A program made the position numbers and the translations under genes. A stretch of 64,000 bases of DNA, from positions 403,001 through 467,000 of the forward strand of contig NZ_CP139482.1 in the NCBI RefSeq assembly GCF_041222825.1, in the 5' to 3' direction. Shown one piece after another: positions 34,471 to 44,312 of the stretch. The DNA is from Candidatus Thalassolituus haligoni (GTDB lineage: Bacteria > Pseudomonadota > Gammaproteobacteria > Pseudomonadales > Oceanobacteraceae). Below the pieces are notes generated by a model. That model did no database searches. It was given only the letters and a program-made list of their open reading frames with translations, and had not been told where the DNA came from. The number at the start of each line of letters is the position of its first letter. Positions within the stretch are counted from its first letter, which is position 1.

Positions 34471-36756
34471 TCAGTGGTTTGCCATGTCAGCATGTAGTGC
34501 TTGCAGAAAGTCTTCAAACGGCATCGGGCGGCCGAACAGAAATCCTTGATACAGTTCGACGTTGAGGTTTTTTAACAGCTGCCATTGTTCGACGGTTTCA
34601 ACGCCTTCAGCGACGATGTGCATGTCGAGGTCGTGGCTCATTTGGATAATGGCTTTGAGAATTTTCAGGGCCCTGTCGTTAGCATCGGCATCAATAATAA
34701 AGCTGCGGTCGATTTTGACGGTATCCAGCGGTAAGTCTCTCAAGTAGCTCAACGAGGAGTAGCCAGTGCCAAAATCGTCAATGGCGAGACGAAATCCGAG
34801 GCTGCGCAAGCGATGCATAATCGCAGCAGGATCACTTTCCGGCTGCATAAACACTGATTCGGTAATTTCCAGCTCGACTCGGGAGGGATTGACACCGGCC
34901 TGCTGGCATTGAATGACAAGTTTGTCGGCCAGGTGACTGTCGAGTAATTGCCAGCCGGACAGGTTAATCGCGATATGCAGCTCTGGATTGATGGCCGTGA
35001 CGGCAGCGGCGTATTGGCAACCATGGCGCAGTACGGCTTCGGCAAAGCTGGCATTCAGGCCGCCTTGTTCTATCAGCGGAATAAACACGGCGGGTGATAT
35101 GTTGCCCGACGTCGCCGAGTGCCAGCGGGCGAGCATTTCGCCACCAATGATTCGCCGTTCAGTATTGAATTTGGGTTGCACATAAAATGTCAGCTGATCC
35201 TGTTCGATCGCTTGTGCCAACTCCGACATCAGACTGGCCCGATGGCTGGTTTGTTGGCCAAGGCCATCGGTATAGGCCTGGATGCGGTTTTTCCCCTGCA
35301 CTTTGGCTTCGAACATGGCAGTGTCGGCGTGGCGGATCAATTCGGCAGCATCGGTTCCGGGTTGGCAGGTTTCGGCAATACCGATACTGGCTGACAGGCG
35401 GATGCTGCTGCCGCCAAGGTCGATCGGCTCGCGTATCGCGTCCATAATAGCCGTAGGCAACGAATCCGGTTGGTTGACAGGCGGCCACCAGGCAATGACA
35501 AATTCATCGCCGCCCCAGCGGGAAACCAGTCCATCGGCAGGTGCCAGTCGTTGCATGCGATGCGCCTGTGTTACCAATAGAACGTCGGCGGCAATATGGC
35601 CAAATTCGTCATTAACGGCTTTGAAGCCGTCAAGGTCGAGAAACATAACCCGTAGCGGTTGCTGGGTGGTTACTTGCTGCAGCATTGAGGTGACGACTTC
35701 GTTCAAGGTGCCACGGTTGGCGAGGTTGGTCAGGCTGTCGTGCTGGGTCATATGTTGCAGCGCGCAATCAGCCCGCTTGCGTTCACTCATGTCGCGCAGC
35801 GTGACGATGCTGTAATGATGGCGGGCGTCATCTGGCTGGAAATGGGAAAGCGACACTTCCAGGGGTAACGCCGGCATAAAATCCGCATGCATGGTGGACC
35901 GGAATGTCTGGTTACCCTGTGCTGCAGGGGAGCGGTCAGCTACTTCATCGGCACAGATAAAGTCGTTTAATGATCGCTGTCCGACGCTGCCTTCTGTGAG
36001 TCGGAATAGTGAGTAAAAGGCTTGGTTGGCCTCAATAATACTGCCGTGGTGATCGATAATCAGCATGGCATCGAGGGTGCTGGAAAAGGCCCGCGCCATC
36101 AGCCGGAACGATTCCTGCATGTGATGATGGTTGGTGACGTCTCGAACGGTTCCGGTAATACGGGAAGGGAAGCCTTCCTTATCGTGTTCTACGACGCGTC
36201 CCCGACAATGAAGCCAGCACCAGGACTCTGGATTATCGATGCTCTGGTTGTTTTTGTGGCTGTCCGGATGTGGCGATTGGGCCAAAGCGATGGCATCTTC
36301 CCGGCTCTGGATGCGGGTTGGGCAGGAAGGTGGCCGGTAGCGCACGACAATATCCAGGGTATTGATACTGTCAGATAGAAGCAGGTGCCAGTTGGTGCGC
36401 AAGGTTTCCTGGTCATCTGGGTGCACCCGGCGTATGACCTGGCCGGTATTACCCCAGCTGCGGGTCGCATTGGCGGCATCTTCTGGAAAGCCCTGCAGTT
36501 CGTAAATCTGATGTTCGGCATCCCAGTCCCAGATGGATTCATTACCCGCCCACAGTGCCAGTTCCAGTTTGTGACGGTCACGGGCACCCAGTTGCAGGGC
36601 TTCGTACAACTCGACCGACTTTTCTGTCAGTAAACGCTCGGCTTCTTTACGAGCGGCACGTTCCCGTTGTATCCGGCGTTCCAGCACAGCGGCCGGATCC
36701 GAAAGGGTTGGTGCCTCGACGTTGAGATCAGATTTGGACACGGAATACGGTAGCAT
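34471..36756 (-). CDS. PAS-GGDEF-EAL cyclic-di-GMP signalling protein
   Basis: A 761-residue cytoplasmic protein. A coiled coil (about 20-60) leads into PAS/PAC-like segments (about 60-200 and 210-325), a GGDEF domain with intact RWGGDEFVIAW (about 411-421) and an EAL domain with EMLARW (about 539) and DDFGTGYSSLSYL plus TVKIDRSFI. The inhibitory RxxD site before GGDEF is absent. EAL reads EML, a common active variant. Both cyclase and phosphodiesterase activity are possible; which dominates cannot be told. The start overlaps the H-NOX gene by 29 bases, so the heme protein probably controls it. Confidence 0.93.
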   Translation of the reverse strand: MLPYSVSKSDLNVEAPTLSDPAAVLERRIQRERAARKEAERLLTEKSVELYEALQLGARDRHKLELALWAGNESIWDWDAEHQIYELQGFPEDAANATRSWGNTGQVIRRVHPDDQETLRTNWHLLLSDSINTLDIVVRYRPPSCPTRIQSREDAIALAQSPHPDSHKNNQSIDNPESWCWLHCRGRVVEHDKEGFPSRITGTVRDVTNHHHMQESFRLMARAFSSTLDAMLIIDHHGSIIEANQAFYSLFRLTEGSVGQRSLNDFICADEVADRSPAAQGNQTFRSTMHADFMPALPLEVSLSHFQPDDARHHYSIVTLRDMSERKRADCALQHMTQHDSLTNLANRGTLNEVVTSMLQQVTTQQPLRVMFLDLDGFKAVNDEFGHIAADVLLVTQAHRMQRLAPADGLVSRWGGDEFVIAWWPPVNQPDSLPTAIMDAIREPIDLGGSSIRLSASIGIAETCQPGTDAAELIRHADTAMFEAKVQGKNRIQAYTDGLGQQTSHRASLMSELAQAIEQDQLTFYVQPKFNTERRIIGGEMLARWHSATSGNISPAVFIPLIEQGGLNASFAEAVLRHGCQYAAAVTAINPELHIAINLSGWQLLDSHLADKLVIQCQQAGVNPSRVELEITESVFMQPESDPAAIMHRLRSLGFRLAIDDFGTGYSSLSYLRDLPLDTVKIDRSFIIDADANDRALKILKAIIQMSHDLDMHIVAEGVETVEQWQLLKNLNVELYQGFLFGRPMPFEDFLQALHADMANH

Positions 36757-37267
36757 CGTTGGAGCCAGGATCAGGTTGCTGGCTGATGATCAGTTGCTGG
36801 TGGCCAAAATAGTTTCCTGCGCCTTCGATCAGCCCAATAGCCAGTGGCTCCAGATGATTTTTGGATCGATATTCCAGCTCCATACAGTCTCTTGATTGGG
36901 ACATTACCCGGAAAGTCGGCAGCGTGGCTTCCGAGTAAAGCTTGAGTACTTCTTTATGAATATCGTTATCGAGTGTCGCCAGCAGGTCAAACAAGGAGTG
37001 CTTGTTGGCCAATAGTTCAGCATGGCTGCGGGTAAATGAGTTGAACAAATAACGACCGAAGGCTTGTACCAGATCGGGAACCGGAGTGCCGGTTTTTTCG
37101 GATAACAGCGTTACCAGCGACAGGATTTCTTCGGCATTATAATAGCCAACCGCAGTGTAGGCCCCGCCATTCGGAAGATTGGCGGCCGTCAGAATTTCAT
37201 CTGCCAGCTCTGGCGAGAAAGTATCTTCGACCATTTCTACCAGTTCGGTAAAAATCATGCCCAGCAT
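36728..37267 (-). CDS. H-NOX heme-based gas sensor with altered heme motif
   Basis: About 179 residues from the ATG at 37267, which has GGGAG nine bases upstream; the first residues MLGMIFTELVEMVEDTF match the family start. VQAFGRYLFNSF and the proximal-ligand helix around H104 (DIHKEVLKLYSEATLP) are intact. The YxSxR motif that binds the heme propionates reads Y133-R-S135-K-N137, so the Arg is replaced by Asn. H-NOX proteins bind NO (sometimes O2) and commonly regulate an adjacent cyclic-di-GMP enzyme or histidine kinase. The overlap with the GGDEF-EAL gene fits such a pair. Heme binding may be weakened or the Lys may substitute. Confidence 0.88.
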   Translation of the reverse strand: MLGMIFTELVEMVEDTFSPELADEILTAANLPNGGAYTAVGYYNAEEILSLVTLLSEKTGTPVPDLVQAFGRYLFNSFTRSHAELLANKHSLFDLLATLDNDIHKEVLKLYSEATLPTFRVMSQSRDCMELEYRSKNHLEPLAIGLIEGAGNYFGHQQLIISQQPDPGSNDATVFRVQI

Positions 37268-37685
37268 CGGTCTGGCTCCCATCGGTTAGATATAGCGAAA
37301 ACTATAGGACTGTGGCGACCATTCTGCCAGTTCCGAACGCTAATTTTTCTGCCTGGGTAACGGATGAATTCGCCAGGCTGCCCCGTTTGGCGTGGTGATC
37401 CTGTGCTGGCCCGCCAGCATGCGATGATCCGCCATTAAAATGAAAAATTCGATAATACCCATCGCCAGCGGTAAAAATCACTAACATCCTTACTGCCAGA
37501 ATGTGCTAATACGGGTGAATGGGCGCTTTGTGAATATGTCAGCGGTTTGTCTTGAACACAGCGGCCAGCTAGCGGGTGTCGTGGGTGTTTGAGGATCCAG
37601 CAACGTGCTTTAATCGAATCAAACCAGTCTGAAAGACAGGCCGCAGACAACTACAACAATTTAATGAACCGTTTTTGGAGGCGTT
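37268..37685. promoter_or_regulatory. Divergent H-NOX / edd intergenic region
   Basis: About 400 bases without a credible gene. A stem-loop TGCTGG-CCCG-CCAGCA is at 37404-37419. The region should hold the promoters for the H-NOX operon and edd. I did not find a convincing HexR palindrome. A TTTTTGGAGG stretch just before the edd ATG is its ribosome site. Confidence 0.5.
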
Positions 37686-39578
37686 ATGCATCCCGTCGTT
37701 GAGCAGGTAACCCAGCGCATTATCAAGCGTAGCCAATCCACTCGTCGTGCCTATCTGTTACAAATGAAAGCGGCCGAAGAGCAGGGCGTACATCGGGGAA
37801 CCTTGTCCTGTGGCAACCTGGCACATGGTTTTGCCGCTTGTAACCCGCACGACAAGGATGTGCTGAAAATGGTCAACCAGGTCAATGTGGCCATGGTGTC
37901 GGCCTACAACGACATGTTGTCTGCTCACCAGCCATTTGAGTCCTATCCGAATCAGATTCGTGAAGCAATTCGCGACGTCGGCTCGGTGGCCCAATTTGCC
38001 GGTGGTGTGCCAGCCATGTGCGACGGTGTGACCCAGGGCCAGCCGGGTATGGAATTGTCGCTGTTCAGTCGCGACGTGATTGCCATGGCGACGGCGGTGT
38101 CACTGTCGCACAACATGTTTGATGCTGCTCTCTACCTTGGCGTGTGTGACAAAATTGTGCCGGGCTTGCTAATGGGGGCGCTGCGCTTTGGCCATTTGCC
38201 CACCGTGTTTGTTCCGGCTGGGCCAATGCCATCCGGCTTGCCAAACAAGGAAAAAGCCCGCATTCGCCAGGAGTACGCTCAAGGTAAAATTGGCCGTGAT
38301 GAATTGCTGCAATGCGAGTCGGATTCTTACCACAGCGCTGGCACCTGTACGTTTTATGGCACGGCCAACTCCAACCAGATGATGGTCGAGATGATGGGTT
38401 TGCACTTGCCGGGGTCTTCTTTCGTGAATCCGGGCACCGAATTGCGTGAACAACTGACTCGCTACGCGGCGCAACAAGCGGTGCGCCTGACCGCCCAAAA
38501 CGGCCGGTTTACGCCGATGTACGAAATCGTTGACGAAAAATCCCTGGTGAACGGTATCGTGGCTTTGCTGGCCACTGGCGGTTCCACCAACCACACCATG
38601 CACATTATTGCCATTGCGGCGGCGGCCGGGGTGATTATTGACTGGCAGGATTTTTCTGATTTGTCTGACGTCGTGCCCCTGATTGCCCGTGTTTATCCCA
38701 ACGGCGAAGCTGATATCAACCATTTCCACGCAGCAGGTGGTGTGGGTTATATCGTCCGTGAATTGCTGGGTGCCGGTTACCTGCACAACGACGTGATGAC
38801 GATTATGGGGCACGGTTTGTCCCTTTATACCCAAGAGCCATTCCTGCAAGACGGCAAACTGGTCTGGCGTGAAGGCACGGCAACCTCGCTCGACGATAAG
38901 GTTCTGCGTCCTGCCTCTGCTCCGTTCTCAACCAACGGCGGGCTGAAATTATTACGTGGCAACCTCGGTCGTGGGGTGATCAAAGTATCTGCTGTGGCCG
39001 AAGAACACCGGGTGGTTGAAGCGCCCGCCATCGTCTTTAACGACCAGGATGACCTCGCCGATGCCTTCAAGCGCGGCGAGCTGGAAAAAGATTTTATTGC
39101 GGTAGTGCGCTATCAGGGGCCAAACGCCATTGGTATGCCGGAGCTGCACAAACTCACGCCCTATCTGGGCACCCTGCAAGACAAGGGATTCAAGGTCGCG
39201 CTGGTCACTGATGGCCGTATGTCCGGTGCCTCCGGTAAAGTCCCGGCGGCTATTCATGTGTGGCCTGAAGCACGCCTGGGCGGGCCGCTGGCCTGTGTGC
39301 AAGACGGCGACATCATTCGGTTGAATGCGAGCACTGGCGAGCTGCAGCTGTTGGCTGACAACGCCAGCTGGTTGCAGCGCCCGGCGTCAGAACCCGCCGT
39401 GGTTAAGCAACACAGCCTGGGTATGGGGCGTGAATTGTTTGGCCCAATGCGCAGCCAGGTGAATGAAGCCGAGCGCGGCGCAACGGTATTCAGCTTTATA
39501 ACCGATGCCGACCTGGTGCCACAGCAACTGCTTGGTGACAGTTCCGAAGCTGGCCGTAATTCCGAGATCGAAGCATGA
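37686..39578 (+). CDS. edd: 6-phosphogluconate dehydratase
   Basis: A 630-residue [4Fe-4S] dehydratase of the IlvD/Edd family, slightly longer than E. coli Edd (603). It converts 6-phosphogluconate to 2-keto-3-deoxy-6-phosphogluconate, the first Entner-Doudoroff step. Cluster and substrate motifs are present: [51 protein letters not shown] and [17 protein letters not shown]. The stop overlaps glk by four bases, so glucose phosphorylation and the Entner-Doudoroff entry are cotranscribed. The partner aldolase Eda and glucose-6-phosphate dehydrogenase are not in the window. Confidence 0.97.
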   Translation: MHPVVEQVTQRIIKRSQSTRRAYLLQMKAAEEQGVHRGTLSCGNLAHGFAACNPHDKDVLKMVNQVNVAMVSAYNDMLSAHQPFESYPNQIREAIRDVGSVAQFAGGVPAMCDGVTQGQPGMELSLFSRDVIAMATAVSLSHNMFDAALYLGVCDKIVPGLLMGALRFGHLPTVFVPAGPMPSGLPNKEKARIRQEYAQGKIGRDELLQCESDSYHSAGTCTFYGTANSNQMMVEMMGLHLPGSSFVNPGTELREQLTRYAAQQAVRLTAQNGRFTPMYEIVDEKSLVNGIVALLATGGSTNHTMHIIAIAAAAGVIIDWQDFSDLSDVVPLIARVYPNGEADINHFHAAGGVGYIVRELLGAGYLHNDVMTIMGHGLSLYTQEPFLQDGKLVWREGTATSLDDKVLRPASAPFSTNGGLKLLRGNLGRGVIKVSAVAEEHRVVEAPAIVFNDQDDLADAFKRGELEKDFIAVVRYQGPNAIGMPELHKLTPYLGTLQDKGFKVALVTDGRMSGASGKVPAAIHVWPEARLGGPLACVQDGDIIRLNASTGELQLLADNASWLQRPASEPAVVKQHSLGMGRELFGPMRSQVNEAERGATVFSFITDADLVPQQLLGDSSEAGRNSEIEA

Positions 39579-40591
39579 CTCGAGCCGTCAGCAGTAGTGG
39601 AGTAACAGCCGTTCAGGGAGAGCGGGTGCTAGTGGGAGACATTGGTGGCACTAACGCCCGTTTTGCCCTGGTGAAGCCCGGTACGGTTGAACTGACCAAT
39701 ATTGTCACGCTGGCTACCGCTGACTTTCCCGGTATCGAAGCGGCGATTCATTGTTACGCCGAACAGGTAGGAGCAAGCGGTATTTACCGGGCTTGTCTGG
39801 CGCTGGCTTGTCCGGTTGATGGCGACGATATCGATATGACCAACAATCACTGGTTGTTCCGCCGTCAGCAGCTGATGAACCATCTGGGGCTGAAGCAGCT
39901 CAAACTGGTGAACGACTTCACTGCCATGGCATTAGGCATGCTTCACCTGCAACCTCATGAACTGCTTGACGTCCATCGTGGTGATTCCGGTCTTTATTCA
40001 GCGGAACGTGCCGCCCGGTTGGTGATTGGCCCCGGCACCGGCCTCGGGGTCTCTGGCCTGATGCCTGTTCGCGATGGCTGGGTGCCGCTGTCTGGGGAAG
40101 GGGGTCATGTCAGCTTTGCGCCGACCAATGCGGAAGAAAGCGCTATCCTGCAAGGCCTGCAAAAACGCTACGCTCGGGTATCGGTGGAACGTATTTTGTC
40201 TGGTCAGGGCCTGCTGGAACTGTATCAGGTGATGGCCGATATCGAAGGTTTGGCGGCGGTGTGTCGCAGCCCGGTGGCAATCACCGCTCAGGCACAAGCA
40301 GACGAGCACTCGTTAGGTCGCCGCGCCCTGAACCGTTTTTTTGCCATACTGGGTGCGGTCACCGGAGATCAGGCACTCACTCTGGGTGCCCGTGGGGGAG
40401 TGTACGTGTGTGGTGGTATTTTGCCACGAGTGCACGACCTGTTCCTGGCCAGTGGCTTCCACGCCGCCATGGTCAACAAGGGACGTTTTGCTCAATACTT
40501 GGCCGATGTGCCGGTATGGCTTTGTCTCGCCGAAAACCCCGGCCTGCTCGGTGCGGCGGCGGCACTGGATAACGACGAAGTACGTGGTTAA
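39575..40591 (+). CDS. glk: Glucokinase
   Basis: A 338-residue ROK-unrelated Glk-family kinase (group A, E. coli type). It phosphorylates glucose with ATP. ATP-binding [13 protein letters not shown], catalytic [12 protein letters not shown] and [12 protein letters not shown], and C-terminal [13 protein letters not shown] are intact. It is about 15 residues longer than E. coli Glk at the N-terminus; an in-frame GTG inside the first 20 codons could be the true start, but the ATGA overlap with edd favours the given one. Confidence 0.96.
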   Translation: MTRAVSSSGVTAVQGERVLVGDIGGTNARFALVKPGTVELTNIVTLATADFPGIEAAIHCYAEQVGASGIYRACLALACPVDGDDIDMTNNHWLFRRQQLMNHLGLKQLKLVNDFTAMALGMLHLQPHELLDVHRGDSGLYSAERAARLVIGPGTGLGVSGLMPVRDGWVPLSGEGGHVSFAPTNAEESAILQGLQKRYARVSVERILSGQGLLELYQVMADIEGLAAVCRSPVAITAQAQADEHSLGRRALNRFFAILGAVTGDQALTLGARGGVYVCGGILPRVHDLFLASGFHAAMVNKGRFAQYLADVPVWLCLAENPGLLGAAAALDNDEVRG

Positions 40592-41037
40592 GCAGCAGAG
40601 TAAATCCCTTTCCCTTCGTGACCAATTTGTCCAGCGGGTGTAGTCAAACCTGATCGCCAGGTACATGACTGCCTCGAAATAACGGCGATTAAAAATCGAT
40701 TCAACATGTTCATTTAGCACTTATAAACTCGCTTCCTGCGTCACTTTAACGCCTGCATCCCTGTGGGCGTGCGCATTATCGTCGATTGTTGCCTTGTTCT
40801 TTCGTCGCGCGCTACATTTTTAGCGGCCCTTTTTTACTATTGCACCACCCATCTCTCAGTTTGAGTCTGAATAAGCGAAGCGTATTTACCGGGGTAGTTG
40901 TTGGCGATTGGCTCGGGCGTCAGAGTTTCTCATTTCAAATCTTAAATCAAATGATAATGATTTGTATTAAAAAGTAAAGAGAGGTACGATTGCGTTTTCC
41001 ATTCTGATGATAAATCAATCAATATTGGAGGGACGTA
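40592..41037. promoter_or_regulatory. Promoter region of the RCC1 lipoprotein gene
   Basis: 446 bases with no gene; the small open frames look random. It holds a Fur-box candidate at 40953-40971 and a TATTGGAGG ribosome site just before 41038. I saw no T-tailed terminator after glk. Confidence 0.55.
40953..40971 (+). promoter_or_regulatory. Candidate Fur box upstream of the RCC1 lipoprotein
   Basis: GATAATGATTTGTATTAAA agrees with the classical 19-base Fur consensus at 13 positions by my alignment, including the whole left half GATAATGAT. It lies 67 bases before the start codon. Confidence 0.55.
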
Positions 41038-42801
41038 ATGAATCGTCTTTATTACCCGGTTTTTCTGGCCTCTCTGGCACTGGCAGGCTGTGGGTCAGAT
41101 TCCGACTCCAGCTCACCGCAGGACACCGAACAACCTGAAGTGTTTAATATCACACCAGCTGATCAGTCCAATGTGTCTTCTGCTGCAATTACGATTGAAG
41201 GCAATATGACGGATAACGAGGCTATCCGCTCGGTCTCCGTGCTTTATGGCGGGCAAACAATGGCTGCCGCTTTTGATGGTGACCGTTTTTCTGCTGACCT
41301 GACCCTGACCGAGGGTGAAAACCGGGTGGAAATCACCGCCACGGACACTGCGGGTAATGCCCATACAGACATTCGCACGATCGTTCTCGATACTCAGCCC
41401 CCGGAGCTGACATTCGTCTTTCCGTCCAGTGGCCATGCAACCCAGGCACTCACCACCACCGTGCGTATTGATGCTGCCGATAATCAGTCGGTAGCTTCGG
41501 TGAGCGTGGTAATGGACGATCAGACCGTGATTGCGGAAGAGGTCGATGGCCAGTATCTGGCCCGTATGGTGATGGTTCCGGGCAGCAATAGTTATCAGGT
41601 GACGGCAACCGATATGGCGGGTAACAGCACCTCGGCAACCCATACGGCCTATTTGGGTAAGCAGGTGATGGGCGGTAATGCTCACTCTGGTGCCATTCGC
41701 CCGGATGGCACCTACACCTGGGGTCGTAATAATTATGGCCAAACGGGGCTCGGTTTTGTCTCAGATCCGAGTAAAGACCTGAATATTGATGAGCATCCGT
41801 TTGCACCGCTCAGAATGACCGTGGAACCGAGCTTTATTTCTCTGGCATTTGGTCAGAATACCTCCGCTGCATTGGCAGACGACGGCACGGTATGGACTTG
41901 GGGCAATGGTGGTGATGGCCAGTTGGGACAAGGGCTAACCGGCTCCGATACGCTGAATGAAGATGATTCCTCTATACCACTTCAGGTCATCGGTATCACC
42001 GATGCCGTTGCCGTAACGCGAGGGTATAACCAGACGCTGGTTTTGCATCAGGACGGCACTGTATCGGCCTATGGCAATAATCGGTATGGCCAGCTGGGTG
42101 ATGGCACAACGGCAGATCGGGATATAGCGGTCAAGCCGAATGTCAGTAATATCGTTCAGATTGCGTCGGGGGCTTCTTTTTCCTTGGCCGTTGATCGTGA
42201 TGGCCGGGTCTGGAGTTGGGGGCAAAATAACTCTGGCCAATTGGGGCTGGGAACTGAAGATACAGATGCTCATCCGACCCCCATGGAAGTCAGTATTGAC
42301 GAACCCATCGAAGCGGTTGTAGCAGGCAAAGGCCATGTTCTGGCCATTGCCCGCAGCGGTGTGGTGTATGGTTGGGGACTGAATTACAGCAGCCAGATCG
42401 GCTTGTACGATAGTGATAATGAAGACCCTGAATGGCCTCGAGAAGTAACCAGTCCCAAAAAACTGCCCTGGTTTGATGATGCGGTAGCTGTCTGGGCCAA
42501 TGGTAACCAGAGCTTTGCCGAACGTCAGGATGGCCTGGTGTACCCGTGGGGACAAAATATGCTCGGAACATTAGGGCTGGAACAGGATGGTGATGTGACA
42601 TTCCCATCGTCGTCAGTGTTCGGCTTCGATCAGGTCGTGGATCTCGGTAATGGTGCCTTGCACACCATTGGAATGCGTCAGGATGGCAGTGTGTTCTCCT
42701 GGGGATGGAGTTTTCAGGGCTCGCTTGGCGGTGGCGACGGTACCATCGACCGTTGGACGTATAGGGTGCCAACCCTGGTGATGTCCTCTATTCAGCCATG
42801 A
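41038..42801 (+). CDS. Lipoprotein with Ig-like domains and a seven-repeat RCC1 propeller
   Basis: A 587-residue exported lipoprotein. The lipobox is LALAGC with C18. Residues about 35-210 form two or three Ig-like repeats (EGNMTDNEAIRSVSV, TEGENRVEITATDTAGN and VPGSNSYQVTATDMAGN). Residues 215-587 hold seven RCC1 repeats: TWGRNNYGQTGLG, TWGNGGDGQLGQG, AYGNNRYGQLGDG, SWGQNNSGQLGLG, GWGLNYSSQIGLY, PWGQNMLGTLGLE and SWGWSFQGSLGGG. Seven is exactly one closed beta-propeller. It overlaps the di-heme lipoprotein gene by four bases and has a Fur-box candidate upstream, suggesting an iron-responsive surface or periplasmic protein. Its ligand is unknown. Confidence 0.85.
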   Translation: MNRLYYPVFLASLALAGCGSDSDSSSPQDTEQPEVFNITPADQSNVSSAAITIEGNMTDNEAIRSVSVLYGGQTMAAAFDGDRFSADLTLTEGENRVEITATDTAGNAHTDIRTIVLDTQPPELTFVFPSSGHATQALTTTVRIDAADNQSVASVSVVMDDQTVIAEEVDGQYLARMVMVPGSNSYQVTATDMAGNSTSATHTAYLGKQVMGGNAHSGAIRPDGTYTWGRNNYGQTGLGFVSDPSKDLNIDEHPFAPLRMTVEPSFISLAFGQNTSAALADDGTVWTWGNGGDGQLGQGLTGSDTLNEDDSSIPLQVIGITDAVAVTRGYNQTLVLHQDGTVSAYGNNRYGQLGDGTTADRDIAVKPNVSNIVQIASGASFSLAVDRDGRVWSWGQNNSGQLGLGTEDTDAHPTPMEVSIDEPIEAVVAGKGHVLAIARSGVVYGWGLNYSSQIGLYDSDNEDPEWPREVTSPKKLPWFDDAVAVWANGNQSFAERQDGLVYPWGQNMLGTLGLEQDGDVTFPSSSVFGFDQVVDLGNGALHTIGMRQDGSVFSWGWSFQGSLGGGDGTIDRWTYRVPTLVMSSIQP

Positions 42802-44201
42802 CAATACGATTATTCCCGACAAACCGGAATCAGGTGGTCGCCCGATGGGCGGCCATTTTGTTCGTTGGCTTGGCCGTGACAGGCTTTAGTGGCTGTGGTT
42901 CCGAGCAGCCGTCTCGAAACAGTGATACGGTCGCAGTCACACCTCCCGAGCAATCAGAGCCACGGGAGTGGCAAGCGGTGGGTGGCAGTGCAACGGTGGC
43001 ATTCAGGGACGATATGGCCTTTCTGCAATTTATACCAGATCTGGATCTTGGCTCAGCTCCGACAGTTTCCCAGGGGCGAGAGCTGTTTGTTGCCAACTGG
43101 ACCGCTGCGCCAGGTAGCCGGACGCTGCTCGATGGATTGGGGCCGTTGTTTATCGCTGATGCCTGTGCGGATTGTCATCTCGTCTCTGGCCGTGCCGCCA
43201 GCCTGAATGACGATGGCACAACCTCCCCCGGTATTTTGTTCCGGCTTGGTACTGCGGATGGACAGCCAGACACTCGTTTGGGTGGCCAGCTGCAAACGGC
43301 AGCGACAGTCGATGTGCCAGAAGGACGGGTTACCTGGCAGGATATTGGCTTGGGGCGCCCACAATTTCAGTTGTCTGAGACTGACCAATTACTGGACGAT
43401 GGCGTCCATCTTGGGCCTCGCCTGTCACCACAGTTGACCGGTGTCGGCCTGTTACAACAGATACCGGAAGCCCAGATTCTGGAGTGGCACGACCCGGACG
43501 ATCAGGATCAGGACGGAATCTCCGGCCGCGCACATTGGATCGAGCGTGAAGGCGTTAGCTGTGTTGGTCGATTTGGCTGGAAGGCAATGCAATGCACATT
43601 GCGTGGTCAGAGCGCTGCGGCCCTGCATCAGGACATGGGGCTGACAACAGCGCTTAATCCGGCAGAACCCTGTACCGCATACCAGTCGATTTGCGCGGAT
43701 CAGCCTAGCGGCGGTGACCCGGAAGTCTCATTGGACAGTCTGAATGCCATTAATGACTTTCTGACGCTGCTGGCGGTGTATGAACGCCGAATTACCGACC
43801 AGACGCAATTTGATCTTGGTGCCGACCTGTTCGAGCAAATTGGCTGCGACAACTGTCATCGCCCGATGCTGACCACCGGCAACCAGTCACTGTTCGAGAC
43901 GCTGAATCAGCAAACGATCTATGCCTATACCGACTTGCTGTTACACGATATGGGCGCTGAATTGAGCGATGGTGTACAGGAGGGGAACGCCAATGGCCGC
44001 GAATGGAAAACGCCACCACTGTGGGGGCTGGGGCTGATAGAAGGTATCGGAAATTCACGGTTTTTGCATGATGGGCGTGCCCGGACACTGCCAGAGGCGA
44101 TTCAATGGCATGGCGGGGAATCGTCAGCGTCGCGTGAAGCCTGGGAGATATTAGCCGAGGAAGATCAACAGGCTCTGTTGGTTTTCTTGAGAGGGATATA
44201 G
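42798..44201 (+). CDS. Di-heme oxidoreductase-family (DUF1111) lipoprotein
   Basis: A 467-residue lipoprotein with lipobox VTGFSGC (C33). Two c-type heme sites are present: C123-ADC-H127 and C350-DNC-H354. LLHDMGAELSDG, KTPPLWGLG and FLHDGRARTLPEAIQWH are typical of the DUF1111 di-heme family, which is remotely like cytochrome c peroxidase. In Pseudomonas a relative sits in an iron-regulated imelysin cluster; here it is paired with the RCC1 lipoprotein instead, with an ATGA overlap. It probably acts in the periplasm in redox chemistry linked to iron acquisition; the exact reaction is not established. Confidence 0.88.
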   Translation: MTIRLFPTNRNQVVARWAAILFVGLAVTGFSGCGSEQPSRNSDTVAVTPPEQSEPREWQAVGGSATVAFRDDMAFLQFIPDLDLGSAPTVSQGRELFVANWTAAPGSRTLLDGLGPLFIADACADCHLVSGRAASLNDDGTTSPGILFRLGTADGQPDTRLGGQLQTAATVDVPEGRVTWQDIGLGRPQFQLSETDQLLDDGVHLGPRLSPQLTGVGLLQQIPEAQILEWHDPDDQDQDGISGRAHWIEREGVSCVGRFGWKAMQCTLRGQSAAALHQDMGLTTALNPAEPCTAYQSICADQPSGGDPEVSLDSLNAINDFLTLLAVYERRITDQTQFDLGADLFEQIGCDNCHRPMLTTGNQSLFETLNQQTIYAYTDLLLHDMGAELSDGVQEGNANGREWKTPPLWGLGLIEGIGNSRFLHDGRARTLPEAIQWHGGESSASREAWEILAEEDQQALLVFLRGI

Positions 44202-44253
44202 CCGGTCACAAGTGAGCACCGGGAGAGCACTGAGACGGGACAGCAAATGGGTC

Positions 44254-44283
44254 GCCAGCAGGGGAAAAAATTTCCCCTCTGGC
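44254..44283. terminator. Hairpin between convergent di-heme and flavodoxin genes
   Basis: Arms GCCAG(C)AGGGGAAA and TTTCCCCTCTGGC pair over 13 bases with one bulged C and an AAA loop. The internal A and T runs give a partial T tract in both directions, so it could stop transcription of both convergent genes. Confidence 0.6.
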
Positions 44284-44312
44284 TCGCTATTAGGGTCTGT
44301 TCAGCCTGCTGC

